The position numbers and the translations under genes were made by a program. Below are positions 60,301 to 64,000 of a stretch of 64,000 nucleotides of DNA, one piece after another. A model generated the notes under the pieces. That model did not search any database. It had not been told where the DNA came from and worked only from the letters and a program-made list of their open reading frames with translations. Each line of letters starts with the position of its first letter. The stretch's first letter is position 1. The stretch is from Zizania palustris. Lineage: Eukaryota; Streptophyta; Magnoliopsida; Poales; Poaceae. Location: the NCBI GenBank assembly GCA_019279435.1, contig JAAALK010000289.1, positions 30,434,603 to 30,498,602 on the forward strand, written 5' to 3'.

Positions 60301-61500
60301 TCTCTTCATTGCAGAAGTTAGCAACCAAATGTTGGAGTTGTATGAGCAAAACCGTGCAGCACAGGCACCATCTCATGGAAATGAAGCTGAAGGGAGCTCT
60401 GCCAGTGTGTCTAATCAGCGAGCCTCTGTAAAAGCTCAAGGCAACTCTGAGGAACCAACTGGTCCTCAGCAGTCCAAACAGTCAAATTCACAGCATTCTA
60501 TAGGTGCTCCAAGTCATCACAGCGTTGAGCACTCAAATCCAGAAAATCAAACTGGGAGCCAGAAGATGCTACAAAATGACAGTGGTGACCATGGGAGCAA
60601 TAAAACCAGAAGCAACCAGAGTGGAAGTAGACTTGATGTTGATGCAAAGGATAGTTTGCATCATGACAGAAAATCCTTGACAGAAAATCAGAATTCGAGG
60701 TCCATGTATGTGTCTGATCATCCAGTGGAAGGACAGACACCACTTCCTTCACATAGTAATTCCAGTGAAACCAGAGAAGTTAATCGCAGTAGTTCCTCGA
60801 TGGTAAATAAAATTGACAAGGATAAGGTGAAAGCACAAATGGAAAAGCAAAGGAAACTGAAAGGTGGTGTTGCTAGGAAGGTAGATGTAATAGATGATGA
60901 TGATCTAGAGGGCCAACTAGAACATGGTGTTGAATTGGCTGTTGAGGATGATAAGATAAAGCAGGAGAGGAAGCATAATTGGTCTCACAGCAGCATGCTT
61001 CGAGAGGATCACCGAAATGTTGATCAAGTTACAGGCAATGGGCACATCAGCAAGCAGAATATGCCTGAGATTGCTCAAGAGGGTGACTATCCAATGGATG
61101 ATGTTAAAGAACAGCATGATCCTGATGGCTCAAAGCACCATGAGGGTCATGATACTGCTCAGCTTGTTGAAGGACATGAATGAGGTGAAAGAGACTAAAA
61201 GGCCTAGTTCTGAAGGTTTGCTTTGATGATGTTGGGACAATGTGTGAGATTGCTGCCATGTGACATCGAAATGGGCGCGCGGTGGACAGACATAAAGATG
61301 CTTGTGCTTATACCCAGATGTATTTGTGCCTCAACTGATTGCAATGGGTGTTGTTCCTGGATCTGTACTGGCAACATTTTGGAAGGAAACTCATGACGGT
61401 CAAATCTCTCTTTCAACAAATATTTGAGTAAATACGCTCTAGAAAGCTTCTAGTTTCATTCGCGTTGAATTCTTTGTTTTCTAATTTATGTTGCAATGAC
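18110..61500 (+). CDS. CYCT1: Cyclin-T (CDK9/CDKC partner) gene; coding sequence 24,712-61,183 in six exons
   Basis: Coding exons: 24,712-24,947, 30,570-30,651, 38,401-38,535, 45,840-46,015, 46,101-46,252 and 60,315-61,183. All junctions are GT-AG and all phases agree, giving 549 codons plus stop. A TAA in frame at 24,697 fixes the ATG at 24,712. Cyclin T binds CDKC/CDK9 kinases (P-TEFb), which phosphorylate the RNA polymerase II tail in the nucleus. The first cyclin fold covers about residues 35-175 ([32 protein letters not shown]) and the second about 176-260 ([32 protein letters not shown]). The C-terminal half is polar, Ser/Gln/His-rich, with a Lys-rich stretch ([15 protein letters not shown]). 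It resembles rice CYCT1-3/1-4; the exact orthologue is not settled. Introns 1, 2, 3, 4 and 6 are filled with transposons; no exon is hit. Confidence 0.93.
18649..18781. mobile_element. Small hAT MITE in cyclin-T intron 1
   Basis: 133 bp with terminal repeats CAGGGTTTACCAAAC (left) and CAGGGTTAACGAAAC (right, reversed), plus internal GCCGG/ACCGGT-type repeats. The flanks AATATGAG (18,641-18,648) and GATATGGG (18,782-18,789) agree at 6 of 8 positions, consistent with an aged 8-bp hAT TSD. Confidence 0.7.
18866..22354 (+). mobile_element. RTE-clade LINE retrotransposon in intron 1
   Basis: The 5' leader has the plant-RTE phrase AAAACTTAGCCACTC just before the ATG at 19,090. A single endonuclease-RT frame follows. 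The 3' end reads TTGGGACTAAAAGGCTTTGT and then a short TTGATG tail, the microsatellite-like end typical of plant RTE elements. The 5' boundary is approximate. A possible but poor TSD exists (around 18,850 and 22,356). It lies in the same orientation as the cyclin-T gene. Confidence 0.88.
19090..22210 (+). pseudogene. RTE endonuclease/reverse transcriptase, two lesions
   Basis: The apurinic-type endonuclease occupies residues about 95-340: [11 protein letters not shown], catalytic Glu in [34 protein letters not shown] and a final His in [10 protein letters not shown]. The RT follows: [49 protein letters not shown] and the catalytic block [11 protein letters not shown]. One TAA (21,361-21,363) sits exactly at the Ser of the usual HQGSALSP block. 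A second lesion near 21,910, where ACACAAG has lost two bases, shifts the frame before the conserved C-terminus ([12 protein letters not shown] to 22,210). Otherwise it is complete. Proteins of this kind are often mis-annotated in plants as craniofacial development protein 2-like. Confidence 0.9.
22517..23403 (-). mobile_element. Tandem TRIM array: three LTRs and two interiors
   Basis: LTRs at 22,517-22,771, 22,830-23,087 and 23,146-23,403 (255-258 bp each) are separated by two 58-bp interiors. Each LTR starts TGTTAG and ends CTAACA. Each interior ends CTGACTCTGATACCAAT or a close variant, a tRNA-Met primer-binding site on the minus strand (TGGTATCAGAGTCAGC). A single perfect 5-bp TSD, CGAGT, flanks the whole array (22,512-22,516 and 23,404-23,408). 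TRIMs are non-autonomous, so enzymes must come from other LTR elements. The copies are closely similar, so the array is fairly young. Confidence 0.9.
23774..24439. mobile_element. Non-autonomous hAT element in intron 1
   Basis: Termini CAGTGGCGCATAGGCG and CAGTGTTCATGTAGGCG (right end reversed). The 8-bp TSD is GTTTAGGC/GTTTAGGG (23,766-23,773 and 24,440-24,447; one mismatch). Subterminal CCTAGGC/GCCTAGG repeats are dense at both ends. The GA-rich middle has no recognisable protein. Confidence 0.82.
24632..24947 (+). CDS. CYCT1: Cyclin-T first coding exon (ATG at 24,712)
   Basis: The acceptor is TTTCCATTCAG at 24,621-24,631 and the donor is AAAGT|GTAAGA. About 80 nt of 5'UTR precede the ATG, with a TAA in frame at 24,697. 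It encodes residues 1-78 plus two bases of Val79, including the GASWYF..RKEIE start of the cyclin fold and [14 protein letters not shown]. Confidence 0.93.
25261..25655 (+). repeat. 5' LTR of the Gypsy element
   Basis: 395 bp, TGTCATGTGG...CACGACA. It carries a tandem duplication of GCTAGCATTAGTTGGAATTA plus six bases (about 25,377-25,428) that is absent from the right LTR. Confidence 0.92.
25659..25668 (+). promoter_or_regulatory. Primer-binding site of the Gypsy element
   Basis: TGGTATCAGA three bases after the LTR, partly complementary to initiator tRNA-Met; the next bases (TTCC) depart from the usual GC. Confidence 0.75.
25727..30008 (+). pseudogene. Gypsy gag-pol polyprotein with one frameshift
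   Basis: One frame from ATG 25,727 (context GCCGCCATGA) to about 28,600 encodes gag (a coiled-coil start, then the retrotransposon gag domain), a zinc knuckle ([15 protein letters not shown]), protease (DSGSTHNFI), RT ([15 protein letters not shown], catalytic FFDD) and RNase H ([14 protein letters not shown], then [10 protein letters not shown]). A single-base-type shift near 28,580-28,605 moves the frame. The rest is integrase: zinc HHCC ([13 protein letters not shown]), core Asp in TVVDRFSKY, Asp in SDRDPVF and Glu in [10 protein letters not shown]. It ends in a chromodomain-like tail ([20 protein letters not shown]). Without the shift it would be about 1,425 residues. The shift is at an unusual site for programmed frameshifting, so I read it as a mutation. 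Confidence 0.9.
29939..30307 (+). repeat. 3' LTR of the Gypsy element
   Basis: 369 bp, TGTCATGTGG...CACAACA. It differs from the left LTR by about half a dozen substitutions and the duplication. The pol frame runs into it and stops at 30,006-30,008. Confidence 0.92.
30308..30569 (+). other. Cyclin-T intron 2, host remainder
   Basis: Between the Gypsy LTR and the next exon. The stretch 30,366-30,440 is an imperfect copy of the sequence just left of the Gypsy element (25,193-25,260), sharing TATAATCAACA and GAAGCAAAA. It ends with a T-rich tract and the acceptor. Confidence 0.6.
30570..30651 (+). CDS. CYCT1: Cyclin-T coding exon, residues 79-106
   Basis: The acceptor GTGGTAG precedes it and the donor A|GTAAGTG follows it. 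It completes Val79 and encodes [15 protein letters not shown] through SHAKNDRR, the second helix block of the cyclin box. It ends in phase 0. Confidence 0.93.
30652..31289 (+). other. Cyclin-T intron 3, host part
   Basis: AT-rich intron sequence with no recognised element. It ends with the 8-bp hAT target copy CTTTTTGA (31,282-31,289). Confidence 0.6.
31500..31835 (-). repeat. LTR of the inverted Copia dimer, left end
   Basis: The reverse complement of 37,315-37,642 with few changes, mainly a different number of TATTTGGTAGTCC units. The outer base is mutated (GGAACACG for TGAACACG). On the minus strand it follows the purine tract TAGGAGGAGAT. Confidence 0.88.
31844..33303 (-). pseudogene. 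Copia RT-RNase H, minus-strand arm of the dimer
   Basis: Open from the junction to the stop beside the LTR. It starts within the RT at [15 protein letters not shown], then [23 protein letters not shown], catalytic YVDDLVI, YYLGIKV, and RNase H motifs ([24 protein letters not shown]) to DLHHKA. Gag, protease and integrase are missing. No stop codon lies in this arm. The frame appears to run on past the junction only because it reads the antisense of the other arm. Confidence 0.88.
33741..36123 (+). pseudogene. Copia RT-RNase H of the nested element, interrupted by a hAT
   Basis: RT starts at NWRAAMEEE with one stop ([10 protein letters not shown] near 33,799), then [34 protein letters not shown] and catalytic YVDDIVLTA to LGELHHFLG at 34,407. 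After the hAT it resumes at 35,300 ([15 protein letters not shown], then a TAG) and runs to 36,123 with RNase H motifs ([40 protein letters not shown]). Confidence 0.88.
34416..35291. mobile_element. Non-autonomous hAT, CGCCTAGGCG family, in the nested Copia
   Basis: 876 bp with termini CATTGTTGTCATGGCG and CATGGTTGTCACGGCG (right end reversed). The 8-bp TSD is perfect, CTTGGGGA (34,408-34,415 and 35,292-35,299), and removing the element plus one copy restores the Copia RT reading frame. The palindrome CGCCTAGGCG and variants fill about 200 bp at each end. The middle is GC-rich and contains 25-bp tandem units around GAAGTATGAACTGTGG (35,055-35,165). No protein is recognised. Confidence 0.93.
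37315..37642 (+). repeat. LTR of the inverted Copia dimer, right end
   Basis: 328 bp from TGTGGAAAG to GTGTTCA, preceded by the purine tract TAGGAGGAGAT. It contains tandem TATTTGGTAGTCC repeats. Confidence 0.88.
37643..38290. other. Right arm of the CCGATTAATCGG-family hAT
   Basis: Part of the hAT element that spans 31,290-38,290. It shares the TTGCTTTTCAGTGGAGAAAAGG and GAGAGAACGAGAGAGG sequences with the uninterrupted relative at 43,655. No gene is recognised. Confidence 0.7.
38401..38535 (+). CDS. CYCT1: Cyclin-T coding exon, residues 107-151
   Basis: The acceptor is ATCCTTACAG and the donor is CAGAGG|GTAACA. Its 45 codons begin [20 protein letters not shown], the most conserved cyclin-T block, and end RIKQR. 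Phase is 0 on both sides. Confidence 0.94.
38536..38905 (+). other. Cyclin-T intron 4, host part left of the Copia
   Basis: AT-rich intron sequence with nothing recognised. It ends with the Copia target copy ATTAT (38,901-38,905). Confidence 0.6.
38906..39026 (-). repeat. 3' LTR of the intron-4 Copia
   Basis: 121 bp. On the plus strand it runs TGTTACTAAACTTG to GGGCCTTAACA; it is nearly identical to the other LTR and contains several ATATAT and GGGCC motifs. Confidence 0.9.
39030..42850 (-). pseudogene. Copia pol (protease to RNase H), degenerate, split by a hAT
   Basis: In minus-strand order: protease (near [17 protein letters not shown], about 42,790-42,860) and integrase zinc region ([16 protein letters not shown]). 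The integrase core follows with Asp (IDDHSRYTW) and Asp (RSDSGDEF), then the hAT insertion at 41,388-42,039. After it the catalytic Glu position reads Lys ([10 protein letters not shown]). [22 protein letters not shown], and the catalytic YVDD is YVND ([15 protein letters not shown], about 39,990). RNase [15 protein letters not shown], then YSDFTWTSD, and [12 protein letters not shown]. Several in-frame stops (for example near 39,539) confirm a dead copy. Confidence 0.88.
41388..42039. mobile_element. Non-autonomous hAT, CGCCTAGGCG family, in Copia integrase
   Basis: 652 bp with termini CATGGTTGTCACGGCG and CATTGTTGTCACGGCG (right end reversed). The 8-bp TSD is perfect, ATAAAAAC (41,380-41,387 and 42,040-42,047). 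Same family as 34,416 but in the opposite orientation and shorter in the GC-rich middle. Subterminal CGCCTAGGCG repeats lie at both ends. Confidence 0.93.
42851..44620 (-). pseudogene. Copia gag of the intron-4 element, split by a hAT
   Basis: Starts at ATG 44,620 ([23 protein letters not shown]), interrupted after VLRGQC by the hAT at 43,655-44,527. It resumes with [29 protein letters not shown] and the zinc knuckle [14 protein letters not shown] near 43,000. Stops and a shift near 43,280 disable it. Confidence 0.85.
43655..44527. mobile_element. Non-autonomous hAT, CCGATTAATCGG family, in Copia gag
   Basis: 873 bp with termini CAGTGTTGAAAAAATCGG and CAGTGTTAGAAAAATCGG (right end reversed). 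The 8-bp TSD is perfect, ACCTCTCA (43,647-43,654 and 44,528-44,535). About 180 bp at the left end and 120 bp at the right end are made of CGATTAATCGG and related units. Full-length relative of the interrupted element at 31,290. The middle has no recognised gene. Confidence 0.93.
44780..45230. repeat. GC-rich GACGGCC minisatellite-like leader of the intron-4 Copia
   Basis: Lies between the primer-binding site and gag. It is built of irregular repeats of GGGACGGCCCGCGACGGC, GACGGCCGC and GGACAGG. Open frames on both strands reflect the repeat, not a gene. Confidence 0.7.
45256..45268 (-). promoter_or_regulatory. Primer-binding site of the intron-4 Copia
   Basis: TGGTATCAAGAGC on the minus strand, immediately next to the LTR; complementary to a tRNA-Met 3' end with one extra base. 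Confidence 0.85.
45269..45391 (-). repeat. 5' LTR of the intron-4 Copia
   Basis: 123 bp, differing from its partner by an extra TA pair and one or two substitutions. Confidence 0.9.
45397..45839 (+). other. Cyclin-T intron 4, host part right of the Copia
   Basis: AT-rich intron sequence up to the acceptor at 45,838-45,839. No element is recognised. Confidence 0.6.
45840..46015 (+). CDS. CYCT1: Cyclin-T coding exon, residues 152-209
   Basis: The acceptor is TCTATGCAG and the donor is GATGG|GTATGC. It encodes [20 protein letters not shown] through AWNFVNDG, ending two bases into Gly210. Confidence 0.94.
46101..46252 (+). CDS. CYCT1: Cyclin-T coding exon, residues 210-260
   Basis: It follows an 85-bp intron (46,016-46,100), the only cyclin-T intron without a transposon. 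The acceptor is TATTGTACAG and the donor is GGAAG|GTTAGT. It encodes [20 protein letters not shown] through DVTPRQLE, the second cyclin fold. Confidence 0.94.
46253..47103 (+). other. Cyclin-T intron 6, host part at the 5' side
   Basis: AT-rich intron sequence. I see no mobile element or coding sequence before the inverted repeat at 47,104. Confidence 0.55.
48397..49561 (-). repeat. 3' LTR of the intron-6 Copia, with a foreign segment
   Basis: TGTTGGGGAATAG...ATATCCTTCA. Bases 48,981-49,350 are absent from the other LTR and match 54,958-55,365 outside the element. The rest aligns closely with the right LTR. Confidence 0.88.
49562..53235 (-). pseudogene. Degenerate Copia gag-pol of the intron-6 element
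   Basis: Recognisable pieces on the minus strand: gag (52,092-51,799; [20 protein letters not shown] then [15 protein letters not shown]); RT (50,596-50,393; [19 protein letters not shown]); catalytic YVDD (about 50,270, in [11 protein letters not shown]); further RT/RNase H remnants down to about 49,700. Stops and frame changes are frequent, so no functional protein remains. Two stretches (50,670-50,795 and 53,010-53,150) are filled with ATCGGAACTTCCGAT-like repeats. Confidence 0.75.
53223..53234 (-). promoter_or_regulatory. Primer-binding site of the intron-6 Copia
   Basis: TGGTATCAAAGC on the minus strand, one base from the LTR. Confidence 0.85.
53236..54914 (-). repeat. 5' LTR of the intron-6 Copia, carrying a hAT
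   Basis: TGTTGGGGAATAG...ATATCCTTCA, split at 53,407-54,292 by a hAT element. Contains repeated TCGGAACTTCCGAT-type motifs. Confidence 0.88.
53407..54292. mobile_element. Non-autonomous hAT in the Copia LTR (level 5)
   Basis: 886 bp with termini CATAGTTGTTACGGCGACG and CATAGTTGTTATGGCGTCG (right end reversed). The 8-bp TSD is perfect, TTCCTCGC (53,399-53,406 and 54,293-54,300). ATGGCGAC/GTGGCG repeats lie near the ends; the centre is half AT-rich and half GC-rich. No protein is recognised. Confidence 0.93.
54958..55365. repeat. Source copy of the segment found in the Copia LTR
   Basis: Matches 48,981-49,350 along its length, except that the LTR copy lacks about 38 bp between two CCCATACC repeats. 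It belongs to the body of the Ac-like hAT. Neither copy has transposon ends at its borders. Confidence 0.8.
55546..57400 (+). repeat. Possible solo LTR or retrotransposon remnant
   Basis: Begins TGTTGATGACAAAAGTTGG, contains a TATA-like ACTATAAATATG (about 56,493) and long stretches of ATCGGCTCGA/AGCCGATGGG-type sequence seen in grass LTRs, but has no coding sequence. The right end is not resolved. A hAT at 55,587-56,334 interrupts it. The call is tentative. Confidence 0.35.
55587..56334. mobile_element. Non-autonomous hAT, GCGTCGCTTTAGCG type
   Basis: 748 bp with termini CATACTTATCAAGGTGTCGC and CATAGTTATTAAGGCGG (right end reversed). The TSD is CAGTGAGT/CAGTGAGG (55,579-55,586 and 56,335-56,342; one mismatch). 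GTCGCTAAAGCG and GGCGTCG/CGACGCC repeats lie near the ends. No gene is recognised. Confidence 0.88.
57999..59264. mobile_element. Probable hAT element, TSD not matching
   Basis: Termini CATAGTTGTCATGGCGTCGCC and CATAGTTGTTAAGGTGTCGCC (right end reversed) are the same type as 53,407 and 55,587. The flanking octamers (ACTGGTAG and ATGACGGT) do not match. A patch of GATTAATCGG repeats (58,600-58,690) of another hAT family lies inside, so this may be a rearranged or composite insertion. Confidence 0.6.
59424..60314 (+). other. Cyclin-T intron 6, host part at the 3' side
   Basis: AT-rich intron DNA leading to the last exon acceptor at 60,313-60,314. No element is recognised. Confidence 0.55.
60315..61183 (+). 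CDS. CYCT1: Cyclin-T last coding exon, residues 261-549
   Basis: The acceptor is CTTCATTGCAG. It starts [14 protein letters not shown], the end of the cyclin fold, then a 270-residue low-complexity tail rich in Ser, Asn, Gln, His and acidic runs ([14 protein letters not shown]). It stops at TGA 61,181-61,183. The tail is where cyclin-T proteins vary most between species. Confidence 0.93.
61184..61500 (+). other. CYCT1: Probable cyclin-T 3'UTR
   Basis: Non-coding sequence after the stop. There is no clear AATAAA; weaker AT-rich signals lie near 61,420-61,490. The end is an estimate. The convergent iron-sulfur assembly gene ends about 660 bp further on. Confidence 0.5.
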
Positions 61501-61850
61501 GTTGCTGAGAATCTGCTAGGTTTCAACGTCGTTCAGTAGATGAATTATACAAGTTTTTGCAGCAAGCTTCCCTTACCTAGCTTGAGAAGTTGGCATCTGT
61601 TTACAACATGTAGCAATTTCATCCCAACATTGAATCTGGAGTCTCAAATGAAATGGCGTTCAACTTTCCATCAAATTATATACTTTCTTCCCAACAAAGA
61701 ATCTGCAGTATCAGATTGTGTTCTAACAAAGTGTCTGAAGCTCCGTCCACCGATCTTTCCAGATGTATATAGCTGATTTCTGCATCGTTCCTTTCGCTAA
61801 CATTTAATTGTAATATCGACTTGCGTCCAGAAAAGGGGAAATGCCATACA
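61501..61850. other. Short convergent intergenic region
   Basis: Sequence between two genes transcribed toward each other. I recognise no element or coding sequence. Either 3'UTR could extend into it. Confidence 0.4.
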
Positions 61851-62162
61851 ACACATCCTCATCCATACAAGACAAAACATCAAAATGTTAGATTGGGTGC
61901 AGCAAGATGACTACCAGATTATGGTAGCATATCCATTGCAGCAGTGGAAAAAATTGCACATTTCTCCTTGGCTGCGGGCTGCCAACAGAAAAGGCAGCCA
62001 ATGTTGAGTGCTAAGGGAAGGTAACAACCACAGCTATGCTAAAAGCCGAATAACAATCAGATCAATGGAGCTGAAATGAAATTTCCTCCACCAAGGGTCA
62101 CTGAAGTGTATACCGCTATACAAGTAATCAACAAACCGTTATTAAAAATCACAGAAGCTGAA
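61851..62162 (-). other. Probable 3'UTR of the IscA-like gene
   Basis: Non-coding sequence after the minus-strand stop. The end is not defined by a clear poly(A) signal. Confidence 0.45.
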
Positions 62163-62450
62163 CTATGCTGAGCTTTTGTTGGTAGATGTCATGAAGGATT
62201 CACCACAACCACACTCTCCCTTGGAATTAGGATTTGTAAATACAAACTCAGACCTGCAAAAACAAAGAATTAGCAATGGCCTTTCGTAAAAGTATGGGGG
62301 TAAAGAAGAAACAAATCATGCTAGAAACACACCTAAGTGGATCATCAATGAAGTCCATTTTGGTTCCAATCACATGCATAAGCGCTTTTGGTTCAATTAG
62401 TATCTTCACTCCTTTATCTTCCACAAGTTCATCGAACTTTCCCTTTTCAT
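62163..62450 (-). CDS. IscA/ISCA-type iron-sulfur assembly protein, last two exons
   Basis: Minus-strand exons 62,450-62,333 and 62,253-62,163, joined across a 79-bp GT-AG intron. The spliced end reads DEKGKFDELVEDKGVKILIE..HVIGTKMDFIDDPLR|SEFVFTNPNSKGECGCGESF and stops at TAG 62,163-62,165. The GECGCGES motif with two Cys is the C-terminal cluster-binding signature of A-type carriers, which pass iron-sulfur clusters to target enzymes. Similarity to plant IscA-like mitochondrial proteins is strong from memory; organelle targeting cannot be judged because the N-terminus lies beyond the window. The acceptor before 62,450 is TTTCTCAG. The upstream exon with the first conserved Cys was not found up to 64,000. 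Convergent with cyclin T. Confidence 0.88.
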
Positions 62451-63594
62451 CTGAGAAATAATCAACCATAAATTGCATCACAAATGTGCATATATAAAAT
62501 AATCAAATTAACTGGATCAATAGAAGCCAAAAAATATAGCGCACAATACCCACATCTGATAATTATGACACATAGAAGCGACCTCTGGATAACTATATTG
62601 TATTTAGTAAGATAATATGATCTCATAAGCTGCAAAGAATAATGTGTTATTCCAAATAAACATGCATGGGTATTCCTCCAGTGTCCAGTCACGAAAGAGT
62701 GATACCCTAAAACACACAGACACAGTTAAACCAGTTTAATTTGGCCCAAAGATACATTCTAGAATGCACCATTAAAATATGGATAAAAGTATTCAACCAA
62801 CATCCTGGAAGGTTTACTTATGTGCTAATGGTAGAGATCTAGATCTAGTCAAAGACAAGAAGGTTGTGAAAAAAACCAAATGTCTCAATCTAGTCGACAA
62901 CTAGTTTCATTTTCTGGATGCTTAAACTTCTACATGGTTATATATTTTGATATTATTAGAGGCATGACCTTTGTAGATACAGAAAATATGAAATGTAGCG
63001 TGCACATATGGTTTATTCACTGATTTATTCAAGCCAATACATCTTTTATGGATAGTAACAACCACTTTATTTGACCTATGTTCTTTTCACAAGGTAAAAG
63101 AATTTTGCAATCAACACTATGCAATCTGAACAGAGCACTAGCACAAGTCAAATGCAGCTCATGCTTACTCATTTTGGCAATTGTCAGCCACCACCACCAC
63201 ATCAGTCTATTGTGCTAGATGGGAATGGGAATATGGGATGACACTAAGTTTGACACCAACATATGGTACTATGAAGGAGAAGATTGCTTTGCCGGTTAGG
63301 AGTTCACACACTTTTACTTCTCCTAGGTCAGTGACACAGCTTAAGGAGGGGGGAAATACTTGTCCTTCACAGATATCCGCATTAAGCCAGAATGCCCTCT
63401 GTCATAGTGGCCATGCAAATGTGATTTGGGCAGCAATGGCATCACAATAACTGATGAAGATTCCTTGAGCAAGGTGATGAGGTGTACTGCTGCACATAAT
63501 TTGGATGCCCAGGAAAAGGAAAAAGTGGTGTGTGACTACTCCAACTCCCTGTTCAGAAGGTAAACAATCGATTTCAATTATGTCTTTACCTGAT
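62451..63594 (-). other. Intron of the IscA-like gene, with a coding-like remnant
   Basis: Mostly AT-rich intron DNA. At about 63,219-63,561 the plus strand holds a decayed coding-like stretch: IWDDTKFDTNIWYYEGEDCF, then stops, then YLSFTDIRIKPECPLS and NGITITDEDSLSKVMRCTAA to a final stop. The protein family is not recognised. It may be a fragment of a captured or processed gene. Confidence 0.4.
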
Positions 63595-64000
63595 GATTGT
63601 AGAGATACCGCACACCCTAATCAGGGGGAGGACTTTATTATATAGCCTAATAGGCTAGGGTTACAGTGTACAAGGCCATGGGCCGGATGCCCAATATGGG
63701 CTGATACTATTATATTCTAACGCCCTCCCTCGGTCTAAGCAAGAGTGTCACGAACACAAAGACTGGACCTAAAGTCAGTGAACAACTGTACAGGCAACCC
63801 TTTGGTCATAATGTCCGCGAACTGATGAGACAATGGAACATGGAGCACCCGGACCTATCCCAAAGCAACCTTCTCACGGACGAAGTGAATATCTATCTCA
63901 ATATGCTTCGTGCGACGATGATGGACTAGATTGGCGGTCATATAGACAGCGTTGAGATTGTCGCAGTAGATGATCGTCACCGAAGAGATGGGTGCGTGAA
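63595..64000 (-). mobile_element. 3' end of a Copia element, minus strand, running off the window
   Basis: From 64,000 downward the minus strand encodes the end of Copia RNase H ([34 protein letters not shown], then a stop, and QFADIMTKGLP). A purine tract (GAGGGAGGGCG, near 63,720) and an LTR-like sequence (about 63,595-63,720; TATATAATAAAG promoter-like motif) follow. The other LTR lies outside the window. It sits in the intron of the IscA-like gene. Confidence 0.8.

Noticed and set aside
18110..61500. Cyclin-T exons as scattered pseudogene pieces
   Set aside because: All exon phases agree, splice sites are canonical and the joined frame has no stop, so it is a single gene with large introns.
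1..64000. CRISPR arrays, bacterial operons, tRNA or rRNA genes
   Set aside because: None is seen; tRNA-like matches are only the short primer-binding sites of LTR elements.

Overview
This is plant nuclear DNA, almost certainly from a grass (Poaceae). The evidence is a cyclin-T gene of the rice CYCT1 type, SIRE/Maximus-type Copia elements, a plant RTE-type LINE, CACTA and hAT elements, Tourist and TRIM insertions, and GC-rich 5' exons. The species is not determined; a panicoid grass is a guess. Two host genes are visible. The main one is a plus-strand cyclin-T gene. Its putative 5'UTR exon lies at about 18.11-18.37 kb and its six coding exons lie between 24,712 and 61,183. Spliced by eye, the coding exons give exactly 550 codons (549 aa plus stop) with no frame error, although the gene is spread over about 43 kb. 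The second is the 3' end of a minus-strand, convergent gene for an IscA/ISCA-type iron-sulfur assembly protein (62.16-62.45 kb), whose 5' exons lie beyond the window.

Upstream region (1-18.1 kb). Intergenic sequence is followed by the 5' part of a CACTA element from 980, carrying subterminal repeats and a TNP2-type transposase that starts at 3,320. A 9.3-kb SIRE/Maximus-like Copia element (4,512-13,839) interrupts the transposase. Its right LTR is cut off and joined to the end of a second CACTA element (ending at 14,655). A foldback MITE, an old TRIM and a Tourist-like MITE then lead to the cyclin-T promoter.

The cyclin-T introns hold nearly everything else. Intron 1 has a small hAT MITE, an RTE LINE, a three-LTR TRIM array and a hAT element. 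Intron 2 has a nearly complete chromodomain-type Gypsy element. Intron 3 has a hAT element containing a head-to-head inverted Copia dimer, which in turn contains another Copia element carrying another hAT. Intron 4 has a minus-strand short-LTR Copia with two hAT insertions. Intron 5 is only 85 bp. Intron 6 (14 kb) is a nest up to five levels deep: a long-TIR (MULE-like) element, then hAT, then Ac-like hAT, then minus-strand Copia, then hAT.

Most boundaries rest on target-site duplications (TSDs) read directly from the sequence: 8 bp for hATs, 5 bp for LTR elements and TRIMs, 3 bp for Tourist. The most unusual observations are (1) the palindromic Copia dimer whose two outer ends are both 3' LTR ends and are flanked by 5-bp TSD-like sequences, (2) several hAT families that each carry their own short palindrome as the subterminal repeat, (3) a TRIM array of three LTRs within one perfect TSD, and (4) an intact cyclin-T reading frame kept across very large, transposon-filled introns. 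No CRISPR array, operon, tRNA or rRNA gene was seen.
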